A stretch of DNA of 64,000 nucleotides from Agathobaculum hominis (lineage in GTDB: Bacteria; Bacillota; Clostridia; Oscillospirales; Butyricicoccaceae), in contig NZ_JACOPK010000008.1 of NCBI RefSeq assembly GCF_014288055.1, forward strand, positions 84,910 through 148,909, in the 5' to 3' direction. This document shows, in pieces, positions 7,097 to 15,993 of the stretch. Under the pieces are notes generated by a model. The model saw only the letters and a program-made list of their open reading frames with translations. It did no database searches and was not told the origin of the DNA. Within the stretch, counting starts at the first letter, position 1; each line of letters begins with the position of its first letter. The position numbers and the translations under genes are program-made.

Positions 7097-8935
7097 TCAG
7101 TTTTCCTCCAGATAGTCGCGGATGCAATCGACGAATTCCGCGCCGTAACGGCGCGCCTTGGCCTCGCCTACGCCGCGCACGCCGAGCAGCTCGTATTCGC
7201 TCTTCGGCTGCCGCGCGGCCATGTCCGCGAGCGTCGCGTTCGAGAACACGACATACGGCGGCACACCGGCGCGCTGTGCGACCTTTGTGCGCAGTGCGCG
7301 CAGCTTTTCGAACAGCTTTTCATCCACATCGGCGGACAGCTCCTCGGTGCGGCGGACGGTCTCGGGCTTTTTCTCGCGCGGCAGGCGGATATGCAGCTCA
7401 CCCCGGCCGCGCATGAGGGCGTTGCCGGTCTTCGTGAGGAAAAGCGCGTTGTAACGCTCGGGGTCGGCGGTCAGCAGGCCGCGCTCGAGCAGGACGTCGA
7501 TGAGCTGCCGCACGCGCACGGCGGTCTGCTCGCTCATGATGCCGTAGGTCGAGAGCGTGTGGAGGCTGAAACGGCCGATCTGCTCGATCTTGCTGCCTGT
7601 GAGCACGGCGGCGACGACGGTTTTGCCGAAATGCAGCCGCCGCTCGTCGAGACGGTAGACGCAGGACAGGATCTTGCGCGCGTCCATCGTCGCGTCTACT
7701 TCTTCAAAATTCGTGTCGCAGTTTCCGCAGTGACCGCAGCAGACGGGCGCCTTTTCACCGAAATAGTTCAGGATATACCGGCGCAGACAGTCGGTCGTCG
7801 TTGCGTAGGACGTCATCTGACGGAGGCGCTCCATATCGCGCTCAATGAGCGCACGGCGCGTTTTCTCGTCGATGGAGTCGTCGTCATTCTCGTGGCTGTG
7901 CTCGATGAGAAATTCCGCAGTACGCACATCCTGCCCGTTGTACAGCAGGATGCAGTCCGCCGCTTCGCCGTCGCGTCCGGCGCGTCCGGCCTCCTGATAA
8001 TAGCTCTCCATGTTCTTCGGCATATTATAGTGAATGACGAACGAGACGTTGGACTTGTCGATGCCCATGCCGAAGGCGTTGGTCGCGACCATGATGGTCT
8101 TGCGGTCGTACAGGAAGTCGTCCTGATTGGCGAGGCGCTCCTCGGGGTCGAGACCGGCGTGGTAGCGCGTCGCGGGCAGACCGCGGCTCAGCAGCATGTC
8201 GCACACCTCCTCGACTGTCTTGCGCGTCGAGCAGTAGACGATACCGCTCTTGTCGCGCCGCTGGAGCAGGTGCGCAAGCAGGGCGGAGGGCTTGGAGGAC
8301 GGTTTTTCGACCGCGAAGTACAGATTGGGGCGGTCGAAGCCGGTCGTGATGACGAACGGGTCCTCGAGACCGAGCGCACGGATGATGTCGTCGCGGACCT
8401 CGGCGGTCGCGGTCGCGGTGAAGGCGGAAACGAGCGGGCGCTGGGGCAGGGAGGCAAGAAAGTCGAGGATCTTCAGATAGCTCGGGCGGAAATCCTGTCC
8501 CCACTGCGAGATGCAGTGCGCCTCGTCCACCGTCACCATGGAAATCGGCACGCGGCGTGCGAAATCGAGGAAGAACGGCGCGGTCAGCCGCTCGGGCGCG
8601 ACATAGAGCAGCTTGTATTCCCCGCGTCCGGCGAAATACAGCGCGTCGCGCATCTCCTCGAACGACAGGGCGCTGTTGATGCAGGCGGCCGGGACGCCGG
8701 CCTCATTCAGCGCGCCGACCTGATCCTTCATCAGCGAGATGAGCGGCGAGATGACGAGCGTCAGTCCGGGCAGCGCGAGCGCCGGGACCTGATAGCAGAT
8801 GGACTTGCCGGCGCCGGTCGGCATGATGCCGAGCGTGTCGCGCCCGGAAAGAATGGCCTGCACGAGCTCGTCCTGTCCCGGACGGAAGCTGTCGTAGCCG
8901 AAGTACTGTTTGAGAATTTCCTGTGCGGTCGGCAT
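7097..8935 (-). CDS. recQ: ATP-dependent DNA helicase RecQ
   Basis: A 3'-5' helicase used in recombinational repair. The 612 residues show Walker A MPTGAGKSICYQ, DEAHCISQWGQDFRPSY (DEAH box plus aromatic-rich loop), and helicase domain 2 with QEAGRAGRDG. A zinc site follows (CLRRYILNYFGE.. CCGHCGNCD), then an RQC winged helix and a C-terminal HRDC domain (LRALRTKVAQRAGVPPYVVF). Length and domain order match full RecQ. An AAGGAG site sits 7 bases before the ATG. It converges exactly on the TepA-like gene. Confidence 0.96.
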   Translation of the reverse strand: MPTAQEILKQYFGYDSFRPGQDELVQAILSGRDTLGIMPTGAGKSICYQVPALALPGLTLVISPLISLMKDQVGALNEAGVPAACINSALSFEEMRDALYFAGRGEYKLLYVAPERLTAPFFLDFARRVPISMVTVDEAHCISQWGQDFRPSYLKILDFLASLPQRPLVSAFTATATAEVRDDIIRALGLEDPFVITTGFDRPNLYFAVEKPSSKPSALLAHLLQRRDKSGIVYCSTRKTVEEVCDMLLSRGLPATRYHAGLDPEERLANQDDFLYDRKTIMVATNAFGMGIDKSNVSFVIHYNMPKNMESYYQEAGRAGRDGEAADCILLYNGQDVRTAEFLIEHSHENDDDSIDEKTRRALIERDMERLRQMTSYATTTDCLRRYILNYFGEKAPVCCGHCGNCDTNFEEVDATMDARKILSCVYRLDERRLHFGKTVVAAVLTGSKIEQIGRFSLHTLSTYGIMSEQTAVRVRQLIDVLLERGLLTADPERYNALFLTKTGNALMRGRGELHIRLPREKKPETVRRTEELSADVDEKLFEKLRALRTKVAQRAGVPPYVVFSNATLADMAARQPKSEYELLGVRGVGEAKARRYGAEFVDCIRDYLEEN

Positions 8936-9037
8936 GTAAAGGCTCCTTCATACATAGTATGAACTTATTCTACCACATTTCCCGGGACAAAGCAAACTGA
9001 TGTTCGCATAAATGGCGTTCCGGCCGTCTCCTGCCGG

Positions 9038-9066
9038 TTTACAACCGGCGCGTGCTGTGCTATACT
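9038..9066 (+). promoter_or_regulatory. Sigma-A promoter of the zinc-ribbon/LprI-like gene
   Basis: TTTACA (9038-9043), a 17-base spacer and TATACT (9061-9066) lie 56 bases ahead of the ATG at 9122. Confidence 0.7.
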
Positions 9067-9121
9067 ATATCATTGGATTAGAATATACACACGAATTTTT
9101 ATTTCACAGGAGGAAATATCC

Positions 9122-10447
9122 ATGCTTTGCAAGAAATGCGGCAGGGAGCTGCCCTATGCAGGGGGCAAGTTCTGCCCGTTCTGCGGCGCGCCCGTTGAGC
9201 AGACCGGCGTGAGCGACGAGACCGAGGTGTTCACCACGCTGCCCGAGGAGCTGCGGAACGCAGGCGGCGCCCCGGCGGACGGCAGCATCGACCTTTCGGC
9301 GTTCGATGCGGCGCGCAGACAGAGCCGGCAGGCGCTCGAGGATGCCGAGGAGACCATGGCCATCGATCCGCTCGCAGATACATCCGAACAGCCGGCGGCA
9401 GCGCCCCGCGTGCCGCAGCAGCGCCCGGAAGCCCGTCCGACGCAGGACGCACCGCGCACGACCTATTACGGCGGCCGTCCCGACCCGGATGACCGCGTAT
9501 ACCGCAAGCCGTCCAGGGGCAGGCGCGCAGCGGTCGTGACGCTCGTCGTGCTGCTCGTCGCGGCACTCATCGGCGGCGGCGTGTGGTTCTTCATGAACCA
9601 TCACAAAAACGACGAAAATCTGACGCTTGCGGAGAAGTATATGGACCGCGGCGACTTCGACAAGGCGCTTTCGTACTATGAAAAGGCGGCGGAGGAGGCC
9701 AAGGACCCGACCGCGATCAATGCGGCGATGCAGCTTATCCGCGACTACCAGAATGCGGAGGATTATGTAGATAACGAGCAGTACACCGAGGCCATCGCGG
9801 CGCTTAAGCAGCTGCGCGACCGCGTGACCGACAAGGACTCCACCATGTCCAAGTCCATCGAGGATCTGCTCAGCAAGGCGCAGAGCGCACAGTCGGACAG
9901 CACTTTTGCTTCCGATCTGGAGGAGGCGCAGGGCTATCTGGAGGATGACAAGCTGGATGCGGCCTCCGGCAAGCTCGATTCGCTCGAGCAGGACTCCTCG
10001 CTGACCGACGAGCAGAGGAAGCAGGTCGAGGACATGAAGAACAAGCTCCAGTCCGCAAAAGACAGCGCACAGCAGCAGCAGGAGAACGAGCAGAAGAAAT
10101 CCGAGCGCAGGCAGGAGTTCTCGAGCGAGATGGACGAGCTGGAGAGCGACGATCTCAAGATCTCTTCGGCAGCGAACGCAGAGGATGAGCTGGCCATGAC
10201 GGCAAGCTCGTTCGAGCAGTGGGATGAGCTGCTGAGCGAAATGTACGATTATCTGGCGGGCGTGCTCAACGCAGACCAGTATGCGTCCGAAGAGGAAAAC
10301 TACAAGCAGTGGGTCGCGGAGCGCGACAGCGGCGCGGAAAATGCCGCGAGCGCGACCGAGGACAGCACGCAGAAGCAGCTCGCGTCGTACAGCTTCAAGC
10401 AGAGCTATACCAAGGCGCGCTGCTACAAGCTGCTCGACATGATGTAA
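9122..10447 (+). CDS. Zinc-ribbon membrane protein with LprI-like C-terminal domain
   Basis: A 441-residue protein in three parts. An N-terminal zinc ribbon (CKKCGRELPYAGGKFCPFCG, residues 3-22) is followed by a disordered linker and one transmembrane helix near residues 138-158 (VVTLVVLLVAALIGGGVWFF). The outer part has TPR-like repeats (YMDRGDFDKALSYYEKA), a Glu/Gln/Lys-rich coiled coil, and a final region resembling the LprI lysozyme-inhibitor family (FEQWDELLSEMYDYL..WVAERD). It probably senses or binds something at the cell surface. The AGGAGGAAATATCC site before the ATG is near perfect. The second hairpin element begins right after its stop. Confidence 0.7.
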   Translation: MLCKKCGRELPYAGGKFCPFCGAPVEQTGVSDETEVFTTLPEELRNAGGAPADGSIDLSAFDAARRQSRQALEDAEETMAIDPLADTSEQPAAAPRVPQQRPEARPTQDAPRTTYYGGRPDPDDRVYRKPSRGRRAAVVTLVVLLVAALIGGGVWFFMNHHKNDENLTLAEKYMDRGDFDKALSYYEKAAEEAKDPTAINAAMQLIRDYQNAEDYVDNEQYTEAIAALKQLRDRVTDKDSTMSKSIEDLLSKAQSAQSDSTFASDLEEAQGYLEDDKLDAASGKLDSLEQDSSLTDEQRKQVEDMKNKLQSAKDSAQQQQENEQKKSERRQEFSSEMDELESDDLKISSAANAEDELAMTASSFEQWDELLSEMYDYLAGVLNADQYASEEENYKQWVAERDSGAENAASATEDSTQKQLASYSFKQSYTKARCYKLLDMM

Positions 10448-10665
10448 GAAGCTGCCGCGAAACTGACGTTTCGCCGACAAGCTGTGTTCTGACTTCGCAG
10501 AACACGAGTCGTCCGAAAGTTCCCATGCGGAAACTTTCTCCTTCTTAAAGTAAGAAAACCGAGGCGCATGTCCTCGGTTTTCTTGCGTTTGCGCAGCAAA
10601 CGCTATTCCATGCGCGCTGCCGCGCGGCTGCGTTTGCCTCGTGAGACAAAACTTTATCGGCAGAG
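10447..10665 (+). repeat. Dispersed multi-hairpin intergenic element, copy B
   Basis: It has the same succession of hairpins as copy A at 150-420: GCGAAAC/GTTTCGC, TGTGTTCTG/CAGAACAC, GAAAGTT/AACTTTC, AAAACCGAGG/CCTCGGTTTT, GCGTTTG/CAAACGC and CGCG/CGCG. Several stem changes relative to copy A are paired (T-A to C-G, two A-T to C-G/G-C), so base pairing has been kept. It lacks the flanking duplicated hairpin of copy A. Like copy A it follows a plus-strand gene in the same orientation. The AAAACCGAGG stem with its TTTT side could terminate that gene. Confidence 0.75.
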
Positions 10666-10687
10666 CAATGTATTTTTATTGTGGATG

Positions 10688-10716
10688 TTGGAATTCCATT
10701 CAAATTATGCTATAAT
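10688..10716 (+). promoter_or_regulatory. Sigma-A promoter of the RmlD-like/symporter operon
   Basis: TTGGAA (10688-10693), a 17-base spacer and a perfect TATAAT (10711-10716) lie 84 bases before the ATG at 10801. Confidence 0.65.
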
Positions 10717-10800
10717 AAATAAAATATTGCTGATATATGCGAATATACGGCGTGCGGAAAGCAGCAGTATTTACAAAACTATGAGAGTGAGAGATGCACT

Positions 10801-11658
10801 ATGAGTATCACGCGAGTATGGATCGCGGGTGCGGGCGGACGGCTCGGTTCTGCGCTTTATCACCGGTTCAGCGGCAACACCGACTATAAGCTCGTCACGA
10901 GCGACCGCGACGTCCCGATCGAGGACGCACGCGAGGCCGGCCGCTTTGCCGACCTCAACCACCCGGATGTTATCATCAACTGCGCCGGTCTGACCGATGT
11001 GCGCGCCTGCGAGGAAAAGCCTGAGGAAGCGTACAAGATCAACGCCATCGGTGCGAGAAACCTTGCGGTCGCAGCGCGCCGTATCGATGCGAAGCTCATC
11101 CAGATCTCGACCGATGACGTATTCGACGGCGACGATGACGCGGCGCTGTGCGAGTTCGACGACGCGCATCCGACCACTATGTACGGCAAGAGCAAGTATG
11201 CCGGCGAGAAGCTCGTTCGCGAGCTGACCGACAAGCACGTTATCGTGCGCTCCTCGTGGCTGTACGGCGTCGGTTCGTATGATTTTGTCGACCGCGTGCT
11301 CGACAACGCGAAAAAGGACGGCAAGGTCGTGCTGCCGGAGGACGAGATCTCCTCTCCGACCTCTGCGGACGCGCTGGCAGGCTTTATCGAGTGCCTGATG
11401 CACACCCGTGAGTTCGGCCTGTATCATGCCTCCTGCGACGGCTCGTGCTCGCGCGCGGAGTGGGCGCGCGAAATCCTGCGTCTGAACGGCATGGACAGTA
11501 TCCCGGTCATCTCCGCGGCGGAGAACACCGAGCTGCGTCCGCGCTTTACGCTGCTCGACAACATGATGCTGCGCATCACCGGTCTGTATCAGATGCCGGA
11601 CTGGAAGACCGCGCTTGCGGACTATTTCAGCACGAAAAAGGGAGGTGCGCACAAGTGA
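10801..11658 (+). CDS. RmlD-like NAD(P)-dependent sugar-nucleotide reductase
   Basis: A 285-residue short-chain (extended) reductase resembling dTDP-4-dehydrorhamnose reductase. The Rossmann glycine motif is IAGAGGRLGSALY, NCAGLTDVRACEEKP and STDDVFDG line the nucleotide pocket, and YGKSKYAGEK holds the catalytic YxxxK. No rmlA, rmlB or rmlC gene is adjacent, so the true substrate is open. The ribosome binding site (GAGAG) is weak. Its TGA overlaps the GTG start of the symporter gene, implying coupled translation. Confidence 0.8.
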   Translation: MSITRVWIAGAGGRLGSALYHRFSGNTDYKLVTSDRDVPIEDAREAGRFADLNHPDVIINCAGLTDVRACEEKPEEAYKINAIGARNLAVAARRIDAKLIQISTDDVFDGDDDAALCEFDDAHPTTMYGKSKYAGEKLVRELTDKHVIVRSSWLYGVGSYDFVDRVLDNAKKDGKVVLPEDEISSPTSADALAGFIECLMHTREFGLYHASCDGSCSRAEWAREILRLNGMDSIPVISAAENTELRPRFTLLDNMMLRITGLYQMPDWKTALADYFSTKKGGAHK

Positions 11659-12932
11659 GCGGAGCGAAAGAGAAAAAGAAAATCGGTCTGACAACGCAGA
11701 TCTTTATTGCGCTGATTGTGGGCGCCATTCTGGGTATTGTGCTGCATGTCGCCGCGTCTGACGTGGAATTTGTGCAGAATGTATTGATAAACGGTGTTTT
11801 CTATGTCATCGGTCAGGGCTTCATCCGTTTGATGCAGATGCTTGTCGTACCGCTGGTTTTCTGCTCGCTGATCTGCGGCGCGACCGCGATCGGTGACAGC
11901 AAGACCCTCGGCAAGGTCGGCATCAAGATCATCGGCTTCTATATCCTGACGACCATGATGGCAGTCGCAGTCGCTCTCGGCATTGGCCTGCTCATCAGGC
12001 CGGGCATCGGTCTGGATATGTCGCAGGTGCAGCAGGTCGAGACCGGCATTGAGGGCGGCCAGTCGGTCAGCTTCGCGGAGACCATCCTCAATATAATCCC
12101 GAAGAACCCGATCGGTGCGCTCGCGAACGGCGAAATGCTCCAGGTCATCGTTTTTGCGCTGATCATCGGCATCATCCTTGCGAAACTGCAGGATAAGACC
12201 CAGCTCGTCACGAACTTCTTCCAGCAGGGCAACGACATCATGATGGAGATGACCATGATGGTCATGCGTCTGGCGCCGATCGGTGTATTCTGCCTGATCG
12301 CAAAGACGTTCGCCGGTCTCGGTTTCTCTGCGATGGTCCCGATGTTCAAGTATATGGGCGCGGTTCTGCTCGCGCTGTTCATCCAGTGCTGCGGCGTATA
12401 CCAGGTCCTGCTTGCGCTGTTTACGCGCCTCAATCCGCTGCGCTTCCTCAAGAAGTTTGCTCCGGTTATGGGCTTCGCCTTCTCGACGGCTACCTCCAAT
12501 GCGACGATCCCGATGAATATCGACACGCTGGAGGAAAAGATCGGCGTTAACCGCCGTATTTCGTCCTTTACCATTCCGCTCGGCGCGACCATCAATATGG
12601 ACGGCACGTCCATCATGCAGGGCGTTGCGGTCGTATTCGTCGCGCAGGCGTTCGGCATTACGCTGACTCCGGCGGATTATCTGACCGTTATCGCGACGGC
12701 GACTCTCGCATCCATCGGCACCGCAGGCGTTCCGTCTGTCGGCCTGATCACGCTCGCGATGGTATTCGATTCGGTCGGTCTGCCGGTTGCCGGCATCGGC
12801 CTGATCATGGGTATCGACCGTATTCTTGATATGGCGCGAACTGCGGTCAACATTACCGGCGACGCGGTCTGCACCACGATCGTTGCACATCAGGACGGCG
12901 CGCTCGATAAATCTGTATTCAATAAAAACTGA
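11655..12932 (+). CDS. Dicarboxylate/amino acid:cation symporter (DAACS family)
   Basis: A 425-residue inner-membrane transporter of the glutamate/aspartate/C4-dicarboxylate symporter family. Family features are the Ser/Thr-rich re-entrant loop FAFSTATSNATIPMN and the NMDGTS cation/substrate motif in PLGATINMDGTSIMQG, plus about eight hydrophobic spans. The frame is open upstream into the preceding gene, but GGAGG nine bases before GTG 11655 and the fitting N-terminus MSGAKEKKK fix the start. The exact substrate cannot be read from the sequence. Confidence 0.88.
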   Translation: MSGAKEKKKIGLTTQIFIALIVGAILGIVLHVAASDVEFVQNVLINGVFYVIGQGFIRLMQMLVVPLVFCSLICGATAIGDSKTLGKVGIKIIGFYILTTMMAVAVALGIGLLIRPGIGLDMSQVQQVETGIEGGQSVSFAETILNIIPKNPIGALANGEMLQVIVFALIIGIILAKLQDKTQLVTNFFQQGNDIMMEMTMMVMRLAPIGVFCLIAKTFAGLGFSAMVPMFKYMGAVLLALFIQCCGVYQVLLALFTRLNPLRFLKKFAPVMGFAFSTATSNATIPMNIDTLEEKIGVNRRISSFTIPLGATINMDGTSIMQGVAVVFVAQAFGITLTPADYLTVIATATLASIGTAGVPSVGLITLAMVFDSVGLPVAGIGLIMGIDRILDMARTAVNITGDAVCTTIVAHQDGALDKSVFNKN

Positions 12933-12936
12933 GACA

Positions 12937-13002
12937 GCACCGCACAGGAAAAGCTCCGGCACTTTGCGGAGTTCGTGCGGCGCCGCGTGAAATCGTTTTT
13001 TT
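12937..13002 (+). terminator. Probable terminator after the symporter gene
   Basis: CCGCAC/GTGCGG with an inner CTCCG/CGGAG stem is followed by a run of seven T. The T run starts about 15 bases after the stem, so the fit is imperfect. Confidence 0.45.
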
Positions 13003-13007
13003 GCAGT

Positions 13008-13045
13008 GGGCACGGTTTGACAGACCGTGCCCATTCTGTTATAAT
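13008..13045 (+). promoter_or_regulatory. Consensus tRNA-Leu promoter inside an inverted repeat
   Basis: TTGACA (13017-13022), a 17-base spacer and TATAAT (13040-13045) form a full-consensus promoter whose -10 ends 8 bases before the tRNA. The -35 hexamer lies in the loop of a perfect 9-bp inverted repeat, GGGCACGGT (13008-13016) and ACCGTGCCC (13024-13032). Confidence 0.8.
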
Positions 13046-13053
13046 AAATACAC

Positions 13054-13140
13054 GCCGCCATGGCGGAACTGGTAGACGCAGGGGACTTAAAATCCCCCGG
13101 CCTTAAAACCGTGCCGGTTCGATTCCGGCTGGCGGCACCA
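13054..13140 (+). tRNA. tRNA-Leu (anticodon UAA)
   Basis: The 87 bases fold as a class II tRNA with the acceptor GCCGCCA/TGGCGGC. The anticodon stem GGGGA/TCCCC encloses CTTAAAA (anticodon TAA), and there is a long variable arm, a TTCGATT T-loop and an encoded CCA. Its 3' 55 bases (13086-13140) are repeated with four differences at 42153-42207, marking it as the integration site of the island that follows. Confidence 0.97.
13086..13140 (+). other. Left attachment site (3' part of tRNA-Leu)
   Basis: This segment, from the anticodon loop to the CCA end, matches 42153-42207 at 51 of 55 positions. It is the left boundary of the integrated island and leaves the tRNA gene complete. Confidence 0.85.
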
Positions 13141-13141
13141 G

Positions 13142-13180
13142 AAAGCTCCTGTAATCTGTTGATGGATTACAGGAGCTTTT
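13142..13180 (+). terminator. tRNA-Leu terminator
   Basis: AAAGCTCCTGTAATC pairs perfectly with GATTACAGGAGCTTT over 15 bp, ending in TTTT. It starts 2 bases after the tRNA. Confidence 0.85.
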
Positions 13181-13262
13181 GCTGTATTATCGGTATTTTT
13201 CTGAACTTTTCAGAGATGTTTGAAAATAGGGAATAACTGTGAAATCAGTCGGTTTGACCGAC

Positions 13263-13324
13263 TTCTCGCAGATTTCTCGCAGGCTTGCACCAAGAATGGT
13301 GCTTATTTTGTGCTTATTCGAGAG
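13263..13324. repeat. Paired direct repeats near the left att site (possible integrase arm sites)
   Basis: TTCTCGCAG occurs at 13263-13271 and 13274-13282, and GTGCTTATT at 13299-13307 and 13310-13318, both with an 11-base (one helical turn) offset. CTTATTCGAGAG (13313-13324) recurs inverted at 41962-41973 near the other end of the island. This is the pattern expected of arm-type sites of tyrosine integrases, but binding is inferred only. Confidence 0.4.
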
Positions 13325-13329
13325 GTTAG

Positions 13330-14607
13330 TTAAGGTTTCAGCGCCGTGATTGGAACAACAAAAACACCATCGGCGCGCCGATAGGCGGCATTCGACATAC
13401 CGCACAGAACGCAGAGCACCGCAGGCGGCTTGCCGCGAGGATCTTCTTCAATCTGACGCTTAATCTTAAGCAGATTTTCTGCGGCAGTATCGATCTGATT
13501 TGCACCGAGCTTGATCTCAAAAGCGCACCACTGACCGTCTGCCAGCTCAATTACCGCATCGATCTCTTGATTTTGGTAATCCTGATAGTGATACAGGTTC
13601 GCACCAAACGACTCCGCATAGATACACAGATCGCGCTCGCACAGTGCCTCAAATAGAAATCCAAGCGTTTCCAGATCACCAATCAAACCGGCAGGCGTTG
13701 CGCGGAGCAAGGCACACGCCAGTGACGGATCGGAGAAATGCCGCTTTTCCGCCTGCTTTATCCGAACAGAGGAGCGGATACCGGCAGCGAACGGTGGCTG
13801 ATTATCCGTGATGAACAGCCGCTTGAAAATATCCAGATAGGCGGATACCGTTTCGCCGTCAATATCCTCATCATCAACCGCCTTGATATCGCGCATTAAC
13901 GTTCGATTTGTGACGGTTGTGCTCTCATTTCGAGCCAGAGAACGCAGCAGCAGGCGCATTTTCTGTGTATCGCGTCTGATGCCGTCGATACGGTACACAT
14001 CATCGTCAATGACCGCATTCAGATACTCGGCAGGCAGCAGCATAGCCTGTTTGAGCGGCAAGCCCAGACTGCCCGGCCAGCCACCGCGGATAATCAGTTC
14101 AATCAGCTTGGTAAGATCTACTTCGCCGGTCATGGCTGTAGTAACTTCGCCATGACACAGCTTTTCCAGCGAAACCTGTCCGCTGGAGTCGCCCGACTCG
14201 TAGAGCGACATTGGACGCATACGCAGCTTGGCAATGCGGCCTGCACCGCTGTGCAGGACACCCTTGTGGTTAGGGGTGGCAGAGCCGGTCAGAATAAACT
14301 GGCCCTTTTCGGCGGTCTGATCTACCTTGTAGCGCACCGCGTCCCAGAGCGGCGGAACCTCCTGCCATTCGTCGATCAAGCGCGGAGCCTCGCCGGTTAG
14401 CACCAGTTCGGGAGACAATTCTGCCAGCTGGCGGTTTTGAAAGTTGTTAGCCGGATCGCCGATATAGATTTCGCTTTTGCTGTGCTGCGCAGAAGTCCAG
14501 GTCTTGCCGCACCATTTCGGTCCCTCAATGCAGACAGCACCGAAAGCGGATAGATATTCCTCTACTTTTGCATCGATAATGCGGGGTTTATAGTTTAAAT
14601 GGTTCAT
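13330..14607 (-). CDS. AAA+ ATPase with DUF4143 domain
   Basis: A 425-residue protein with an N-terminal AAA_14 ATPase: Walker A EGPKWCGKTW, Walker B PRLIDEWQEVP and sensor FILTGSATPN. The C-terminal DUF4143 region has a nuclease-like core (DAVIELADGQWCAFEIKLG, a D..ExK arrangement of the restriction endonuclease-like fold). Such proteins are common as mobile or self-mobile cargo in bacteria and their role is poorly defined. The start is ATG 14607 because AGGTGA is placed for it rather than for the upstream GTG at 14616. It is the outermost gene of the island's left end. Confidence 0.85.
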   Translation of the reverse strand: MNHLNYKPRIIDAKVEEYLSAFGAVCIEGPKWCGKTWTSAQHSKSEIYIGDPANNFQNRQLAELSPELVLTGEAPRLIDEWQEVPPLWDAVRYKVDQTAEKGQFILTGSATPNHKGVLHSGAGRIAKLRMRPMSLYESGDSSGQVSLEKLCHGEVTTAMTGEVDLTKLIELIIRGGWPGSLGLPLKQAMLLPAEYLNAVIDDDVYRIDGIRRDTQKMRLLLRSLARNESTTVTNRTLMRDIKAVDDEDIDGETVSAYLDIFKRLFITDNQPPFAAGIRSSVRIKQAEKRHFSDPSLACALLRATPAGLIGDLETLGFLFEALCERDLCIYAESFGANLYHYQDYQNQEIDAVIELADGQWCAFEIKLGANQIDTAAENLLKIKRQIEEDPRGKPPAVLCVLCGMSNAAYRRADGVFVVPITALKP

Positions 14608-14725
14608 TTGACTCACCTCAACATCTTGCTATTATTATATGCTAATCGGTCATATTTTACAATTACAATCGGTCAAATTTTGCAGCATCAACCGATAACA
14701 TTTTATGGAATAAACGCTCGAGCCA

Positions 14726-15975
14726 TTAAGAACTCGAGCGTTTTCTGTCTGGGAGTGCAGCGTGGAGGTTCGCATTATTTTTACCATTTCCAAGCAAATG
14801 CTCCATGCAGTTCGATGCCGCGATTTTCGAGGCAGCATCCAGATGCGCATAACGCAGTGTCGTCTGAAAGGTCGCGTGACCGAGATACACTTGAATTTCC
14901 TGCAGGGTATAGCCCTCATGCAGCAGCAGCGTTGCACAGGAGTGGCGCAGATCGTGAAAACGGATTTTCTTGAAACCGTGCCTCTCGATAAAGCCGCGAA
15001 AACGATCGCTGACCCGTTCGGGAGTGAGCAAACTGCCGTCTGCCAGTGTAAAGATGTATTCATCGTAGGTATGGTCGTAGCAATCGCCCCAGAGCTTGCG
15101 GTTTTCCTCCGTCCATTGCCGACGCTTGAGCAGCAGCTCTCGAATGGTCGGCACAAGTGCGAATGCACGTCGGCTGGATTCGGTTTTCAGTTCGTTTGTC
15201 TGCATGACTTCGCTTTGGCCGTTGATACGGGTTTCGAGCACTTTATGACGAATATAGATCGTGTTCTGCTCAAAATCAACGTCTTGCCAGCGCAGTCCGC
15301 ATACCTCGCTGCGGCGCAATCCGTAAAACGCCGTTACGCGAACAATATCCTCGATAGAGGAACCCTGGAGTGCCTCAAACAGCTCGTTCAGCTCGCTTGC
15401 CGAATAGGTTTGCGCCTGATACGGAACGATTTTAGGCGGAGCAATTCGGCGTACCGGATTATACACCAGAGTGCCGTCCTTGATGGACTCGTTGAACACA
15501 CTTTTCAGCAGCACGATGTGCTTTTTGATCGTATTCCCGGAGAGGGGCTTAGTGCGCCCCTCCTGCAGGGAATCGAGATAACGCTGAATGAGCGCAGGTG
15601 TAACCTGCTGTACGGTGATATTTCGCGAGCGGAAGAACGGGTCTGCGTAGCGCAGGATATGTTCGTACCCCTCAAGCGTAGACTTGGAGATAGCCGGTGC
15701 CTTGCGGAGTTTCCATTGCTGCATCAGGTCGGAGAACAGCATGTCCGGCACTGAGGTGTCGAGGCCCCAGCTCTCCATGCGGTTCTTCTCCTCAGCCAGC
15801 TTGCGGAACTTGCAGGCACGCTCATTTGCAATCTCCTGTGCCCGACGCTTGTGTTTGCCAGCGGAAGGCCGGTAGTCTTCCACTTTTCAATCCGTTTTCC
15901 GTCCTCCACATAGGACAGGACGGTGTGCCACATCCTGCCCTTTGCACGAATTGTTGCGGAAATATGTTCGATCAT
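14726..15975 (-). pseudogene. Frameshifted tyrosine integrase of the island
   Basis: The N-terminal AP2-like arm-binding part begins MIEHISATIRAKGRMWHTV at 15975 and reads to GLPLA. It then drops out of frame near 15860, while GKHKRRAQEIANERAC continues in another frame to 14726. One missing G (CTGGC where CTGGGC is expected) explains it. The long C-terminal part keeps the catalytic set: YGLRRSEVCGLRW, FHDLRHSCATLLL and LGHATFQTTLRYAHL. The downstream frame lacks its own good ribosome binding site, so the enzyme is probably inactive and the element unable to excise by itself. A sequencing error cannot be excluded. Confidence 0.75.
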
Positions 15976-15993
15976 GGTGGGGACCCCGGTCGA

